Of a stretch of 64,000 bases of DNA, positions 17,303 to 26,203 are shown one piece after another. The stretch is from the NCBI GenBank assembly GCA_965262875.1, contig OZ253569.1:6390946-6454945 (forward strand). The letters run 5' to 3'. A program made the translations under genes and the position numbers. This DNA is from JBALVT01 sp965262875. Lineage in GTDB: Bacteria; Pseudomonadota; Gammaproteobacteria; Pseudomonadales; Halieaceae. Below the pieces are notes generated by a model that made no database searches, was not told the DNA's origin, and worked only from the letters and a program-made list of their open reading frames with translations. Every line of letters begins with the position of its first letter. Within the stretch, counting starts at the first letter, position 1.

Positions 17303-17737
17303 TCAGTACCCTCCGGCGATATATTGCTCTAGTTGTTTAATCGCAGACGCCTGTTCCGAGATCACCTGTTTCACTACATCCCCGATGGTAACGATGCCCA
17401 TCAATTGCTCCCCATCGAGCACCGGTAGATGGCGTACCCGCTCGGCAGTCATCATCACCATGCAGTCCTGTACGGTATTCATCGGCGTTACGGTCAATAG
17501 GTCCTGCGTCATCAGCTCGCTGACGGCGGTCTCTCTGGAGAACTTGCCCTGGAGAACTAATTTCCTGGCGTAGTCTCGTTCCGTAAAAATACCTACCATC
17601 TTGGTCGCCTCGACAACCAATAGCGCGCCCGCATCCTTCTCCTTCATCTTTTGCAGGGCTTCATAAACCGTGGCCTGCGGCGCAATCGACCAGATATCGG
17701 TACCCTTGGATTTTAACAGCGTTTCGACAGTAGTCAT
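17303..17737 (-). CDS. CBS-domain pair protein (144 aa)
   Basis: Two tandem CBS motifs fill the protein. The first is about residues 10-65, with DIWSIAPQATVYEALQKMKE and VGIFTERDYARKL. The second is about residues 75-130, with LLTVTPMNTVQDCMVMM, RHLPVLDGEQLMGIVTIGD. CBS pairs bind adenosyl ligands such as AMP, ATP or NADH and act as energy sensors. As a free-standing pair its partner is unknown. A single-gene unit is likely; the upstream gap of 228 bp to the monooxygenase gene would hold divergent promoters. Confidence 0.92.
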   Translation of the reverse strand: MTTVETLLKSKGTDIWSIAPQATVYEALQKMKEKDAGALLVVEATKMVGIFTERDYARKLVLQGKFSRETAVSELMTQDLLTVTPMNTVQDCMVMMTAERVRHLPVLDGEQLMGIVTIGDVVKQVISEQASAIKQLEQYIAGGY

Positions 17738-17965
17738 TTTGTGGATCTCCCTCCGCCCGCACTTCTACCCTTGATAGTAGGCAACTTTTGCCAGTTAGCA
17801 AATATGCATGAAAAATCGACAGTGGACGAGTTATCTCGCTAGAGTCGGATTGGAGAACAGAGCCTCTCTAACAAATAAATGCACCCCCCTTTATTTCAGG
17901 GCTATAGTTTTCATATTGCGCTCAGGATATTCTTAAAATGGAATCGTGAATCTAAGGAGAAAAGA

Positions 17966-19468
17966 ATGATTAAAACGGTTGGTATTGTGGGAGCAGGTTT
18001 TGCCGGAGTCACGGCTACCAAAATACTGAACTCCTTCGGCTTCGACGTCACGGTATTTGAAAAGGAGGCGGACATGGGTGGCGTTTGGTCAGCATCGCGG
18101 CGTTACCCGGGGTTGACGACCCAGAACCCGCGCGATTCCTATTCTCTGTCGGATTACCCGATGCCAAAAGACTGGCCGGAATGGCCGTTTGGAGAGCAGG
18201 TACAGTCTTATATTGAGGACTATACTGAGCACTTTGGCATTGCGGGGGATATTCTACTGAACACCACAGTTATCCATGCGAAGCTGAACGCCGAAAATCA
18301 AACCTGGACGGTAAGCGCCGAACGAACAATAGCCGGTGGAGGCACTGAGGAAATTCTCAAGACCTTCGATTTACTGATCGTTGCCAATGGTATCTTCTCC
18401 ATCCCGTTTATTCCCCCATTCGAAGGTGCCGATGAATTTCAATCTGCGGGCGGCGAAATTCTCCATACCAGTCAATTCACTGACCCCGAGATTACCCGGA
18501 ACAAAAACGTGCTCGTTGTCGGTTATGGTAAATCATCCTGTGATGTCGCCAATGCTACGATGGGAATTAGCCACAGTACAACTATGGTTGTTCGCCACTT
18601 GATATGGAAGATCCCCAAGCTGATCGGCAACGTAGTGAACCTCAAATATATCTTTCAAACCCGTTTAAGTGAGGCCCTCTTTCCATACATCAGAATGACC
18701 GGGTTTGAACGATTCCTGCATGGCGTTGGTCGGCCGCTGCGCAACGGCATGATGAACGGCATAGAGTGGGTCATTCAAAGGCAGCTGAACCTACGGGGCG
18801 TAGGCCTGCACCCGGGAAACAAGCTGGAAACCATCTCCCGCAGTACTATCAGCATGGTCACGCCAGGTTTCTTCGAGAACATCGCCGAGGGCAATCTCCA
18901 GTTCAAAAATAGCACGGAAATTGTCACGCTGCGGCCAGGCGAGGCAGACTTGAGTAGCGGAGACACGGTTCCGGTGGATACGATAGTGTGCGGTACAGGC
19001 TGGCAGCAGATAGTCCCCTTTCTTGATCAGGATATTATGGACAAGGTTACGGATGAGGAGGGTAATTTTCGCCTGTATAAATCTATTCTTCCACTGGGTG
19101 TTCCCAACCTGCTATTTAATGGCTACAACTCGTCGTTTTTCAGTCAGCTCAATGCCGAAATCGGCGCACTGTGGATGACGGAGTACATTCTGGGTGGGAT
19201 TGAGCTGCCAACGGAAGATACTATGAACCAATGGATAGACGAGCGGCTGGCATGGATGAAAGCACGCACAGATGGTAAACATTCAAAGGGAACCAATATA
19301 ATCCCGTTTTCTGTGCACCAGATGGATGAATTGCAGAAGGATATGGACCTTGAACTCAGCGTTCTAAAGCGTTTCAGTCAATGGTTTGTACCCATCACGG
19401 GCCGGGACTTCAAGAGCCTCACAAAGCGATTGCAGGAGCGACATGGAATTGTGCCGGATCACGTCTAA
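17966..19468 (+). CDS. Flavin-containing monooxygenase (500 aa)
   Basis: FAD- and NADPH-dependent monooxygenase of the FMO/Baeyer-Villiger type. The FAD site is VGIVGAGFAGVTATKI at the very N-terminus. The NADP site is NVLVVGYGKSSCDVAN (about residue 180). FMO-type segments include GGVWSASRRYPGLTTQNPR and GEILHTSQFTD. The start at 17966 follows TAAGGAGAAAAGA, a strong ribosome site; a longer frame from 17879 lacks one. It likely oxidises a ketone, sulfide or amine substrate. It is monocistronic and has an intact frame, but stands near a catabolic region, so a role in degrading an alicyclic compound is possible. Confidence 0.9.
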   Translation: MIKTVGIVGAGFAGVTATKILNSFGFDVTVFEKEADMGGVWSASRRYPGLTTQNPRDSYSLSDYPMPKDWPEWPFGEQVQSYIEDYTEHFGIAGDILLNTTVIHAKLNAENQTWTVSAERTIAGGGTEEILKTFDLLIVANGIFSIPFIPPFEGADEFQSAGGEILHTSQFTDPEITRNKNVLVVGYGKSSCDVANATMGISHSTTMVVRHLIWKIPKLIGNVVNLKYIFQTRLSEALFPYIRMTGFERFLHGVGRPLRNGMMNGIEWVIQRQLNLRGVGLHPGNKLETISRSTISMVTPGFFENIAEGNLQFKNSTEIVTLRPGEADLSSGDTVPVDTIVCGTGWQQIVPFLDQDIMDKVTDEEGNFRLYKSILPLGVPNLLFNGYNSSFFSQLNAEIGALWMTEYILGGIELPTEDTMNQWIDERLAWMKARTDGKHSKGTNIIPFSVHQMDELQKDMDLELSVLKRFSQWFVPITGRDFKSLTKRLQERHGIVPDHV

Positions 19469-19705
19469 ACGTGCGACAGCAACGAAACTAACAATATGGT
19501 GAGGGTCAACCAGCCTTCGATTGTTGCGCGTAATCCTGGTGCAAAGTTCTGAGATGGAATCGAGGTGAAAGTAGTTAACCAGCCGCAGTCAAACTCGGTG
19601 GTTGAAACACGCATTTTGACAATTACCCTACGCTGAACTAGGTTGTAATAATGATAATTCAGCGATAGAAAGGAAACAGAAAGCGATAGAACAGGAGAGC
19701 ACAGG

Positions 19706-21053
19706 ATGGCAAGAAGAGTTCGCAAACATTTACGAGCTAGGATTGCAGTTTCGGATGCTATTGAGGAATTGGCATTTAAAATTGCAAATGATATATTTGA
19801 TCAAAAATGGAGTAGAGCTGGCGTTAATCTACTGACGGCATCACTAGCCCAGCTATCTTCAGAAGCGGTTCATGTCAACCGGCAACTCGAAACATTTGAT
19901 CGCGGCACGCAGCTCGACGAGAGTTTACTTACCCTCTTCAAGGAATTATCCAAGCGACCCAATGGTCGCGCATTGCTGAAACTACAAGCAAGTGCGACCA
20001 AAGATAAAGTAATGGCCGCGTTATTTAAGAAGCTTGCTTCCGGTCAAAGTAGAGGGGTTAATCTCCCCGATCCTTCTCCCGCGCGAGCCACGAGCCAAAG
20101 GTGGCGATCATATACCTGTAGTTGGAACTGCTATAGCGATGTTGGCGATGGTACATACCACATTCAACACTGCCAAAGCGAACCGCTATTCAGGAGATCA
20201 GGTTTACAGCACCTTGAAACAGATGCGCGGTGATTTGGAGCGATCGCTCTACGCAGTTTGTTTGCGGGGAACTAATCCCGTAGAGATTGCAGCTGTCGTA
20301 AATTCGTATGCAACGAACTTGTTGTCAAGCGTTGTTGATCTTACTCGTGCGACAAGAGAAGGTTCAGATGAGCTTGCCGAACTTTACGCGCAAGGTGCTG
20401 GAGGAGCAGCTGAAAAACTTGGGAATAACCTGATACAATGGAGTACGGAAATTCGTGAATCCGTGTCTTCGCTCACGTCTTCATGTGCTTTGTGCCTTGG
20501 AGGATTCACTGAGCAACATTCGTTTCTCACCGACCCAGAGCTCGTCGCGCAACGAGCTTTTGCTTTCGCTACACCAGACGGTAAAAATACAGAAATAGGC
20601 AGCTTTCAACAAGGCAAACTCTCGGACATTGCTGGCCGTGTTACGGATGTCAAAGTACGGAGAAAGGGTAATCACCTTATTACCACGATTGACCTAACCG
20701 ACCCATCGAGCGGAAAATCGACGACCGCTGCACTATCATTTATTAATGGTCACAATATGGGAATCACTATCGATGATTTCTTTAGCTGCACGGGAGTGTT
20801 TCACACTAAGTCCACCCTCAATCGCAGCAAACCCGCATTCCATATTGCTCAAATTCCCCTGGCAGCTTTATCCAAATCAAGTTGGCGAGCAGGGTTTCTG
20901 GATCTTGGAAGTACGTTTATGGAGGTGTGGCCTAACGGCCATTTGGCAAAGTGGACGCTCGGACAACACACCACCACCGATTTTGAAAAAATTGGTACCG
21001 GCGCCGGAGAAGTCCTATACAGATTAACACCTAACGTCATTGGGAAGTGGTGA
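19706..21053 (+). pseudogene. Unknown ~450-aa protein with a frameshift, first gene of the TGT-like cassette
   Basis: Two overlapping frames read as one protein. The first (MARRVRKHLRARIAVSDAIE onward) is convincing to about 20060. The second takes over around 20060-20100, continuing AKGGDHIPVVGTAIAMLAMV to the stop at 21053. The total of 1348 bp is one base away from a multiple of three. The N-terminal half is helical. The middle has a Cys pair (SCALCLGGF). The last 130 residues look beta-rich (GRVTDVKVRRKGNHLITTID), possibly an OB-like nucleic-acid-binding domain. I do not recognise the family. A start GTG/ATG of the next gene overlaps its stop, suggesting an operon with 21059-21436 and 21510-22596. 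Either a real mutation or a sequencing error could explain the shift. Confidence 0.55.
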
Positions 21054-21058
21054 TAGCT

Positions 21059-21436
21059 ATGCCTAAAAGACCAACGAGTGAAATAAGGAAAGCCTGCAAA
21101 AAGAAAAAGAATGCACTGAACCAAACTAGGGAGCTTATGGAGATTTTACGCGATGTTCTAGTAGAGTACCTAGACTCTCCTGACTATGAGGATGAAGTAT
21201 GCGCGGACTGCGAGGAAATTGATTGCTCACTATTTGATAATGGCAAGGAAGCCGAATTGGCAGATGCTCTAAATGAGACATGGGTCGGAAGCACGGGAAG
21301 CTGCCGGCAAAGTTTGATCGGCATATTAGAATATCGAACTGAAGGAGCCATTCTCCATTTTGATATGAAACGCACGCTCGACTTGATCGATAAAAGGCGG
21401 GAAGAATACGATAAATGTGTGCATAAGCAGGCATAG
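21059..21436 (+). CDS. Small acidic protein of unknown function (125 aa)
   Basis: Second gene of the cassette. It starts MPKRPTSEIRKACKKKKNAL, a basic helix, followed by an acidic middle with closely spaced cysteines (DEVCADCEEIDCSLFD). That could be a metal site together with another Cys (STGSCRQSL). The C-terminus is helical (MKRTLDLIDKRREEYDKC). GTG starts at 21047 or 21050 would overlap the preceding stop. ATG 21059 is the first ATG and lies downstream of GGGAAGTGG. I do not recognise a family. The position between a possible nucleic-acid-binding protein and a TGT-like enzyme suggests a shared function. Confidence 0.6.
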   Translation: MPKRPTSEIRKACKKKKNALNQTRELMEILRDVLVEYLDSPDYEDEVCADCEEIDCSLFDNGKEAELADALNETWVGSTGSCRQSLIGILEYRTEGAILHFDMKRTLDLIDKRREEYDKCVHKQA

Positions 21437-21509
21437 AGTTGTTAGTCAGACTCCCTATTCATAGAGGAATTTACCTCTACGATACGAACCCTAGTTGAGG
21501 AAGGTGTGC

Positions 21510-22596
21510 GTGATAAAACCAATTTATGTACACAACCTCAGCAAGGATACCTACAATGCGTTCGATGGGGATTCCTCTCTCCAAAGGCGTATCTACTAGC
21601 GCCAAATAATGCGACACAAACGCTGATTGATTTAAGTGTAAAGCTACGTAAGAAACGACGAGGATTTTTTGTAGACAATGGTAATTTCTCTGAGATTGGG
21701 AAAATACGAAAACAGTTTCAATCAGAAGCAAAATCTTTGTTCAATACGGTACGTGATTTTGAAAAACAGGTATTAGGACGTTCTGTTAGAAACGGTGAAA
21801 TACCAAAAGCCCTTCGATCGAAATATGCGTCACTTGCCAATCGCGTGCAGACAGCCAGTGTCAGCGCAGTACTGGATGACGATACAATGCTGGCAGCACA
21901 ATTACCGTTGAGTCCAACGTCATTAGTGGGGACTGAAAGCATTGTCATGGCTTCATGGCTAAGTCTGGATATCGAAGAGTCCTACACGAATATTAGTAGG
22001 AGACACTATCGCAGTATCAACCGCACAGTCGCAAAACGAGCTGCCAAGCTCTTACCGACAATCCCCTTCACGCTGCGGCATCGATACTATCCGGTCGCTT
22101 CTGCCGTCTCTTTCAATACGGCTGTTGACGCTAGACGAGAATTTGCCAACGCGAATATTCGGAGTATATCTATGGGTTTTGGGGCATACATGGCCGACAG
22201 CAATTATGTCGACCATATAATGGTAGGCAGGAAGCGTCTGGATTTTGGAGCCAATTTGCCAGCGCGATACATTAGGACGGTGGCAGTTGCCAAAGGCTTT
22301 TGGCAAGGGTACGAAGAAGTACTGGGTAAGCCGCCGAAACGGTTTCACTTTTTGGGATTGGGTGCTCCCATAATGTTGCCGCTCATTGCGCTGAACTCAC
22401 GTCGGACACCAGAGCTGTCTTTTGACGCCACAAGTCCATAAAGGATGCAACTCGCGGCGGCACGCTTTACGTTGAAAAGCCAGCTCCATTAAAGATTCGG
22501 ATACGCAAACTTGCCTACCGCATATCTAAAAATGAAGAAGCGAGATGGGATTGTCCTTGTCCTTTTTGTGTAGATTTCACTAAAAAACATCCCTTC
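21510..22596 (+). pseudogene. TGT-superfamily (queuine/7-deazaguanine transglycosylase-like) gene, N-terminal part
   Basis: Base-exchange enzymes of this superfamily swap guanine for a 7-deazaguanine in tRNA or DNA. Visible signatures are FFVDNGNFSEIG (matching the DSGGFQ region with the first catalytic Asp), FHFLGLGAPIMLPL (matching the HLMGVG loop) and LSFDATSPIKD (matching the nucleophile region DCVxPTR). The zinc site is CPCPFC (CxCxxC). The natural start seems to be GTG 21510 (MIKPIYVHNLSKDTYNAFDG), preceded by GAGGAAGG. It joins the main frame after a shift near 21580. A second shift, one base lost, is at about 22440 (TSP to IKDATRGG). The gene is then cut at 22596 by the IS5 end. Its C-terminal part is at 42668-43010, about 20 kb away. 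The gene is dead as it stands. Confidence 0.75.
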
Positions 22597-22886
22597 GAGA
22601 CCTCAGTATAACCCCGTAATTTTTCGAATATTTTGAATCGCAATATTTTTAATCACCTCAAAGCAGTATCGAAGTAAGCTTTTCGCTGGTTTGCTTCAAC
22701 TTATCCAGGGTTCAGGCTCCTTTGCCTGATTTTTGGCGCAACTATCCTGCATAACCCGTGTTCGGTAACCCGTAACGCGTTAAAAAACTGGCTCCTTTCC
22801 GGATATTCGCAGCCATGGCTGCCAAGCCATAAAACGTCGTGTTTTTAGCAAGCCCCATGAATCGTGTTCCGGAAAGATTGTAGTGT
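22597..22886 (-). mobile_element. IS5-family element, 3' half (other half at 43011-43927)
   Basis: It starts with the inverted repeat GAGACCTCAGTATAACCCC at 22597. The matching end GAGACCTCAGCATAACTC is at 43011. The target duplication CCTTC is at 22592-22596, and its partner (GAAGG) is at 43006-43010. The element ends at 22886, where an IS21 copy was inserted; the IS21 target duplication AGTGT is 22882-22886. Confidence 0.85.
22742..22886 (-). pseudogene. IS5-family transposase, C-terminal fragment
   Basis: Reading from 22883 downward gives YNLSGTRFMGLAKNTTFYGL, then AAMAANIRKGASFLTRYG to the stop at 22742. RxMGLAKN is the typical C-terminal block of IS5 transposases. It continues exactly in frame from the fragment ending GGERPFATCKRH at 43927: AGA CAC T joins AC AAT CTT to give RHYNLSG. 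The pair is one gene split by IS21 and then separated. Confidence 0.85.
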
Positions 22887-23180
22887 TGTAGACGCCACTC
22901 CAAAACCGCAGCTATTTGCCGAATTTTGAAATAGACGGATCTCGGCGTATTAGAATCGGCGCGGTAGAACTGCGGCCCAGTCACACTCAAGAGCGACCAA
23001 TAAGCAGGCACGATTCAAGCGTAGGGACTATAAGAATAAGTGTCGCTGAGAACGGTATGACGCCACCACAGATTTGACGGTCAACGCTGGCGCCATACCC
23101 AAAAAAACCGTGCAGGTGCACGACCCGTTAAGTGTTGCACATAATGGGAATAAATCCAGCCCTCATCGACCTTTGTGTCG

Positions 23181-23627
23181 ATGCCATCATCCAGCCGTCT
23201 CTACCACTGTTGTCGCTGCTACGCCCAGGTCATCGTCTGTACCCACTGTGATCGCGGCCAGCGGTATTGCACCGATGGTTGCAGCCAGGAAGCCAGAAAG
23301 GAATCCATTAAACGAGCCAGAGCGAAGTACCAGGCCACTCGCCCGGGTCGCATGAATAATGCCGCTCGCCCGGGTCGCATGAATAATGCCGCTCGCCAAC
23401 AGCGTTATCGAGAACGGCAACAACAAAAAGTAACGCATCACCGTTCTCTGGCAATAATACTCCGTGATCTACTGCAAACCGTGCCTGATGAGATCAAAAG
23501 GGCCGATATGCCGGGTAAAACTGACGCCACCGTGCGCTGCCATCACTGTGGCGCGGTCTGCGGTCCCTTTTTGCGCAGTGATTTTCTGCAGAGCAGTCAG
23601 TTCAGGCGCAGATTCCGGCGACATTAG
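23181..23627 (+). CDS. Cysteine-rich accessory protein of the IS21 element, copy 1 (148 aa)
   Basis: Passenger protein upstream of istA. It has a Cys cluster at the N-terminus (YHCCRCYAQ, VCTHCDRGQRYC, DGC) and a second CxxC group near the end (RCHHCGAVCG). Both look like zinc sites. Between them is a basic helical stretch (QQRYRERQQQKVTHH). Copy 1 carries a 27-bp tandem duplication (23341-23367 and 23368-23394), giving PGRMNNAAR twice; copy 2 has one unit. The role is unknown. Its conservation in both copies and zinc/basic character suggest a DNA-binding helper or regulator of the IS. The longer frame begins at GTG 23175; ATG 23181 is preferred. Confidence 0.7.
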   Translation: MPSSSRLYHCCRCYAQVIVCTHCDRGQRYCTDGCSQEARKESIKRARAKYQATRPGRMNNAARPGRMNNAARQQRYRERQQQKVTHHRSLAIILRDLLQTVPDEIKRADMPGKTDATVRCHHCGAVCGPFLRSDFLQSSQFRRRFRRH

Positions 23628-23666
23628 TGCAGCGGCTGGACAGGAGTCATCAATCGGAGGGCAGTC

Positions 23667-25166
23667 ATGGCCATCGGCAAAGAAACTGAAGCAAAAATAC
23701 TGCGCTACCATTTTGTTGAGAAGTGGCGAACGGGCACCATTGCGACCCAGCTTGGCATTCACCACTCAGTGGTTGATCGGGTACTGGCACAGGCTGGCCT
23801 GCCCAAGGTGGAGCGCACTCGCCGTGCGTCGATCATCGACCCCTATCTGCCCTTTGTCATCGACACCCTGCGGGAGTTTCCCACACTCACGGCGGCCCGC
23901 TTGTATGAAATGGCCCGCCTGCGGGGATACCCCGGTGGCCCCAGCCAGTTTCGCCAGCGTATCAGTGAACTGCGGCCGCGCAAGCTGCCCGAGGCGTATT
24001 TACGCCTAAAAACCCTGCCCGGTGAGCAAGCCCAGGTTGACTGGGGTTCGTTCGGGCATATTCAGATCGGCAAGGCCCGGCGGCCGTTAATGGCGTTTGT
24101 GATGGTGCTGAGCTGGTCGCGACAGATCTTCTTGCGCTTTTATCTCAACCAGCAAATGGAGCACTTTTTACGCGGCCATGTAGCGGCATTCGAGGCCTGG
24201 CAAGGATTGCCAAAGGTGCTGCTGTACGACAACCTTAAATCGGCCGTATTGGAGCGCCACGGTGACGCCATCCGCTTCCACCCCACCTTGCTGGCCTTGT
24301 CAGCCCACTATCGCTTCGAACCACGCCCGGTGGCGGTGGCCCGGGGCAATGAAAAGGGCCGGGTAGAAAGAGCGATTCGCTATATTCGCGATAATTTCTT
24401 TGCCGCTCGTCACTGGCAAACACTGGCCGAACTCAATGCGCAAGCTGAGCACTGGTGCCAGGGTGTGAGTGCTGATCGGGCTTGCCCTGAAGAGCGTACG
24501 TTGACGGTCAGGGAAGCCTTCTTACAGGAGCAGGTGAGTTTGCCGGATAATCCCTTTGATACCCATGAGAGACAGCCCGTGCGGGCCGCCAAAACCCCTT
24601 ATGTTCGCTTCGATCTCAATGATTACTCCATTCCCCATCAATACGTGCACAAGCCATTGAGCGTGAGCGCTGACCTGGAGCGGCTCCAGATAGTGGAGGG
24701 CGATCAATGCATTGCTGAGCATCAGCGCAGCTTTGGCAAAGGGGAGCAAATCGAACAGGAGGCGCATATCAATGCCCTATGGCTGGAGAAAACCCACGCC
24801 AAACTACACCGGGGTCAGGATCGCCTGAGCCATGCTTCGGCGCACGCCCAGACGCTGCTGCAGCAATCGGCACAGCGTGGACATGTCATTAAAACCACGG
24901 TCCGGTTACTCAATCAACTGCTTGATGATTATGGGCGGGACGAGCTGCATGTAGCTCTGGGTGAAGCACTTGATCGGCAATCACCCTACCCGGAGGCGGT
25001 GCAGCACGTTCTTGAGCGCCGCCGTGATGAACAGCACCTGCCGCCACCGCTTGCTGTCGCCGTGCCGGCGAAGGTCAAACACTACAGCGTCAAGCTGGCT
25101 CGGCTTGCCGATTACGACAAGCTCAATGGCACCCGAAGCGAGACAGGAGATGATACCGATGATTGA
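23667..25166 (+). CDS. istA: IS21-family transposase IstA (499 aa)
   Basis: DDE transposase with an N-terminal helix-turn-helix region (GTIATQLGIHHSVVDRVLAQ). In the integrase core the acidic residues lie in AQVDWGSFGHIQIG, in VLLYDNLKSAV and in GNEKGRVERAIRY. The C-terminal region (SADLERLQIVEGDQC and beyond) is typical of IstA. The stop overlaps istB by 8 bp. The same gene in copy 2 is interrupted after about residue 111. Confidence 0.94.
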   Translation: MAIGKETEAKILRYHFVEKWRTGTIATQLGIHHSVVDRVLAQAGLPKVERTRRASIIDPYLPFVIDTLREFPTLTAARLYEMARLRGYPGGPSQFRQRISELRPRKLPEAYLRLKTLPGEQAQVDWGSFGHIQIGKARRPLMAFVMVLSWSRQIFLRFYLNQQMEHFLRGHVAAFEAWQGLPKVLLYDNLKSAVLERHGDAIRFHPTLLALSAHYRFEPRPVAVARGNEKGRVERAIRYIRDNFFAARHWQTLAELNAQAEHWCQGVSADRACPEERTLTVREAFLQEQVSLPDNPFDTHERQPVRAAKTPYVRFDLNDYSIPHQYVHKPLSVSADLERLQIVEGDQCIAEHQRSFGKGEQIEQEAHINALWLEKTHAKLHRGQDRLSHASAHAQTLLQQSAQRGHVIKTTVRLLNQLLDDYGRDELHVALGEALDRQSPYPEAVQHVLERRRDEQHLPPPLAVAVPAKVKHYSVKLARLADYDKLNGTRSETGDDTDD

Positions 25167-25920
25167 TAGCGAGCAACTCAAACAGCAGGCACTTGAACTG
25201 AAGCTCCACGGCGTGCTGGCGCACTGGGGCGAGATCACCGACGAGCAATACCCCTGGCGGGCACAGCTCATCGCCTGGGAGCTTGCCGAGCGCAAACAGC
25301 GCTCACTCGAACGGCGCCTGAGCAGCGCCAGGCTGGGCCGGTTCAAACCGATGAGTGAGTTTGACTGGCAGTGGCCAAGCGCTATCGACCCACAAGCGAT
25401 TCATGCCCTGATGCAACTGGGTTTTATGGACACGGCCAGCAATATTATCCTGCTGGGCAGCAACGGCGTGGGCAAATCGATGATCGCCCAGAACCTGGGG
25501 TATAACGCTGTCATGCACGGCTATACGGCGCTGTTTACCACCGCAGCGGCGATGCTCAACGACCTGGCAGGTCAGGATGGCGCCAATGCCCTGCAGCGTC
25601 GATTGAAACACTACGCCAGGCCCGCCTTGCTGGTAATTGATGAAGTGGGCTACCTCTCCTACAGCAATCGTCATGCTGACTTGCTGTTTGAAATCATCAA
25701 CCGGCGCTATGAGAAATGTTCAACTTTGGTGACAACGAACCGTCCGTTTGGCGAGTGGAATGACGTGTTCCCCAATGCCGCGTGTGTGGTCTCCCTGATT
25801 GACCGTTTAGTCCATCACAGCGAGGTCATCGCCATTGAGGGTGAGTCGTACCGCATGAAGGAAGCGCAGGAGTGTGCGTCGAAGCGGCGCGAGACCAAAA
25901 AGCGAGGAAAGGCTAAATGA
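25159..25920 (+). CDS. istB: IS21-family helper ATPase IstB (253 aa)
   Basis: DnaC-like AAA+ ATPase that helps IstA choose its target. Walker A is LLGSNGVGKSMIAQN and Walker B is LLVIDEVGYLSYS. A sensor-like VTTNRPFGEWNDVF follows. The start at 25159 has AGGAG at 25145-25149; an ATG at 25150 is in frame too. In copy 2 about 255 bp between EQYPW and GYTALF are deleted and an IS66 is inserted after VIDEV. Confidence 0.93.
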   Translation: MIDSEQLKQQALELKLHGVLAHWGEITDEQYPWRAQLIAWELAERKQRSLERRLSSARLGRFKPMSEFDWQWPSAIDPQAIHALMQLGFMDTASNIILLGSNGVGKSMIAQNLGYNAVMHGYTALFTTAAAMLNDLAGQDGANALQRRLKHYARPALLVIDEVGYLSYSNRHADLLFEIINRRYEKCSTLVTTNRPFGEWNDVFPNAACVVSLIDRLVHHSEVIAIEGESYRMKEAQECASKRRETKKRGKAK

Positions 25921-26063
25921 AAACCTTAAAAATCACAACCTACTGGACGGCTGAACAAGCCGATTGTATTTATCAGCTGCTCGGCGACCTGAGATCGGTA
26001 CTGTGGGATCACTATGGTGATGAGATTGCGCAACTGTACGAGGAGATCCGGATTGAGCAGTAA
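25917..26063 (+). CDS. Small IS21-associated protein, truncated by a stop (48 aa)
   Basis: It starts MKTLKITTYWTAEQADCIYQ, overlapping the istB stop (ATGA). The intact form in copy 2 is 63 residues and ends DSVEVNHELPF. Here the codon after IEQ is TAA (26061-26063) where the other copies read CAA, so the last 15 residues are lost. The function is unknown. Confidence 0.6.
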   Translation: MKTLKITTYWTAEQADCIYQLLGDLRSVLWDHYGDEIAQLYEEIRIEQ

Positions 26064-26203
26064 GAGTACACAGACAGTGTCGAGGTAAATCATGAGCTGC
26101 CGTTCTAGCCTGTGATCGATTGGAGTTAAGCCGGATCACTGTCGCCTCTTTGTCGTTCTTTTATTCTGCGGCAAATAACTGCGGGTTTACTGTGGCGCTA
26201 ACA

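Larger units (their letters stand above)
22887..26203 (+). mobile_element. IS21-family element, copy 1 (3317 bp, intact transposition genes)
   Basis: The left end is TGTAGACGCCACTCC (22887) and the right end, read inward, is TGTTAGCGCCACAGT (26203). Each is followed by the subterminal repeat GCAGcTATTTGCCG, as in IS21 elements. Gene order is zinc-protein, istA, istB, small protein. The left neighbour is half of an IS5; the right neighbour is the middle of an ISL3 transposase. The direct neighbours therefore do not match. The true partner of the left target duplication AGTGT is at 43923-43927. Confidence 0.92.
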
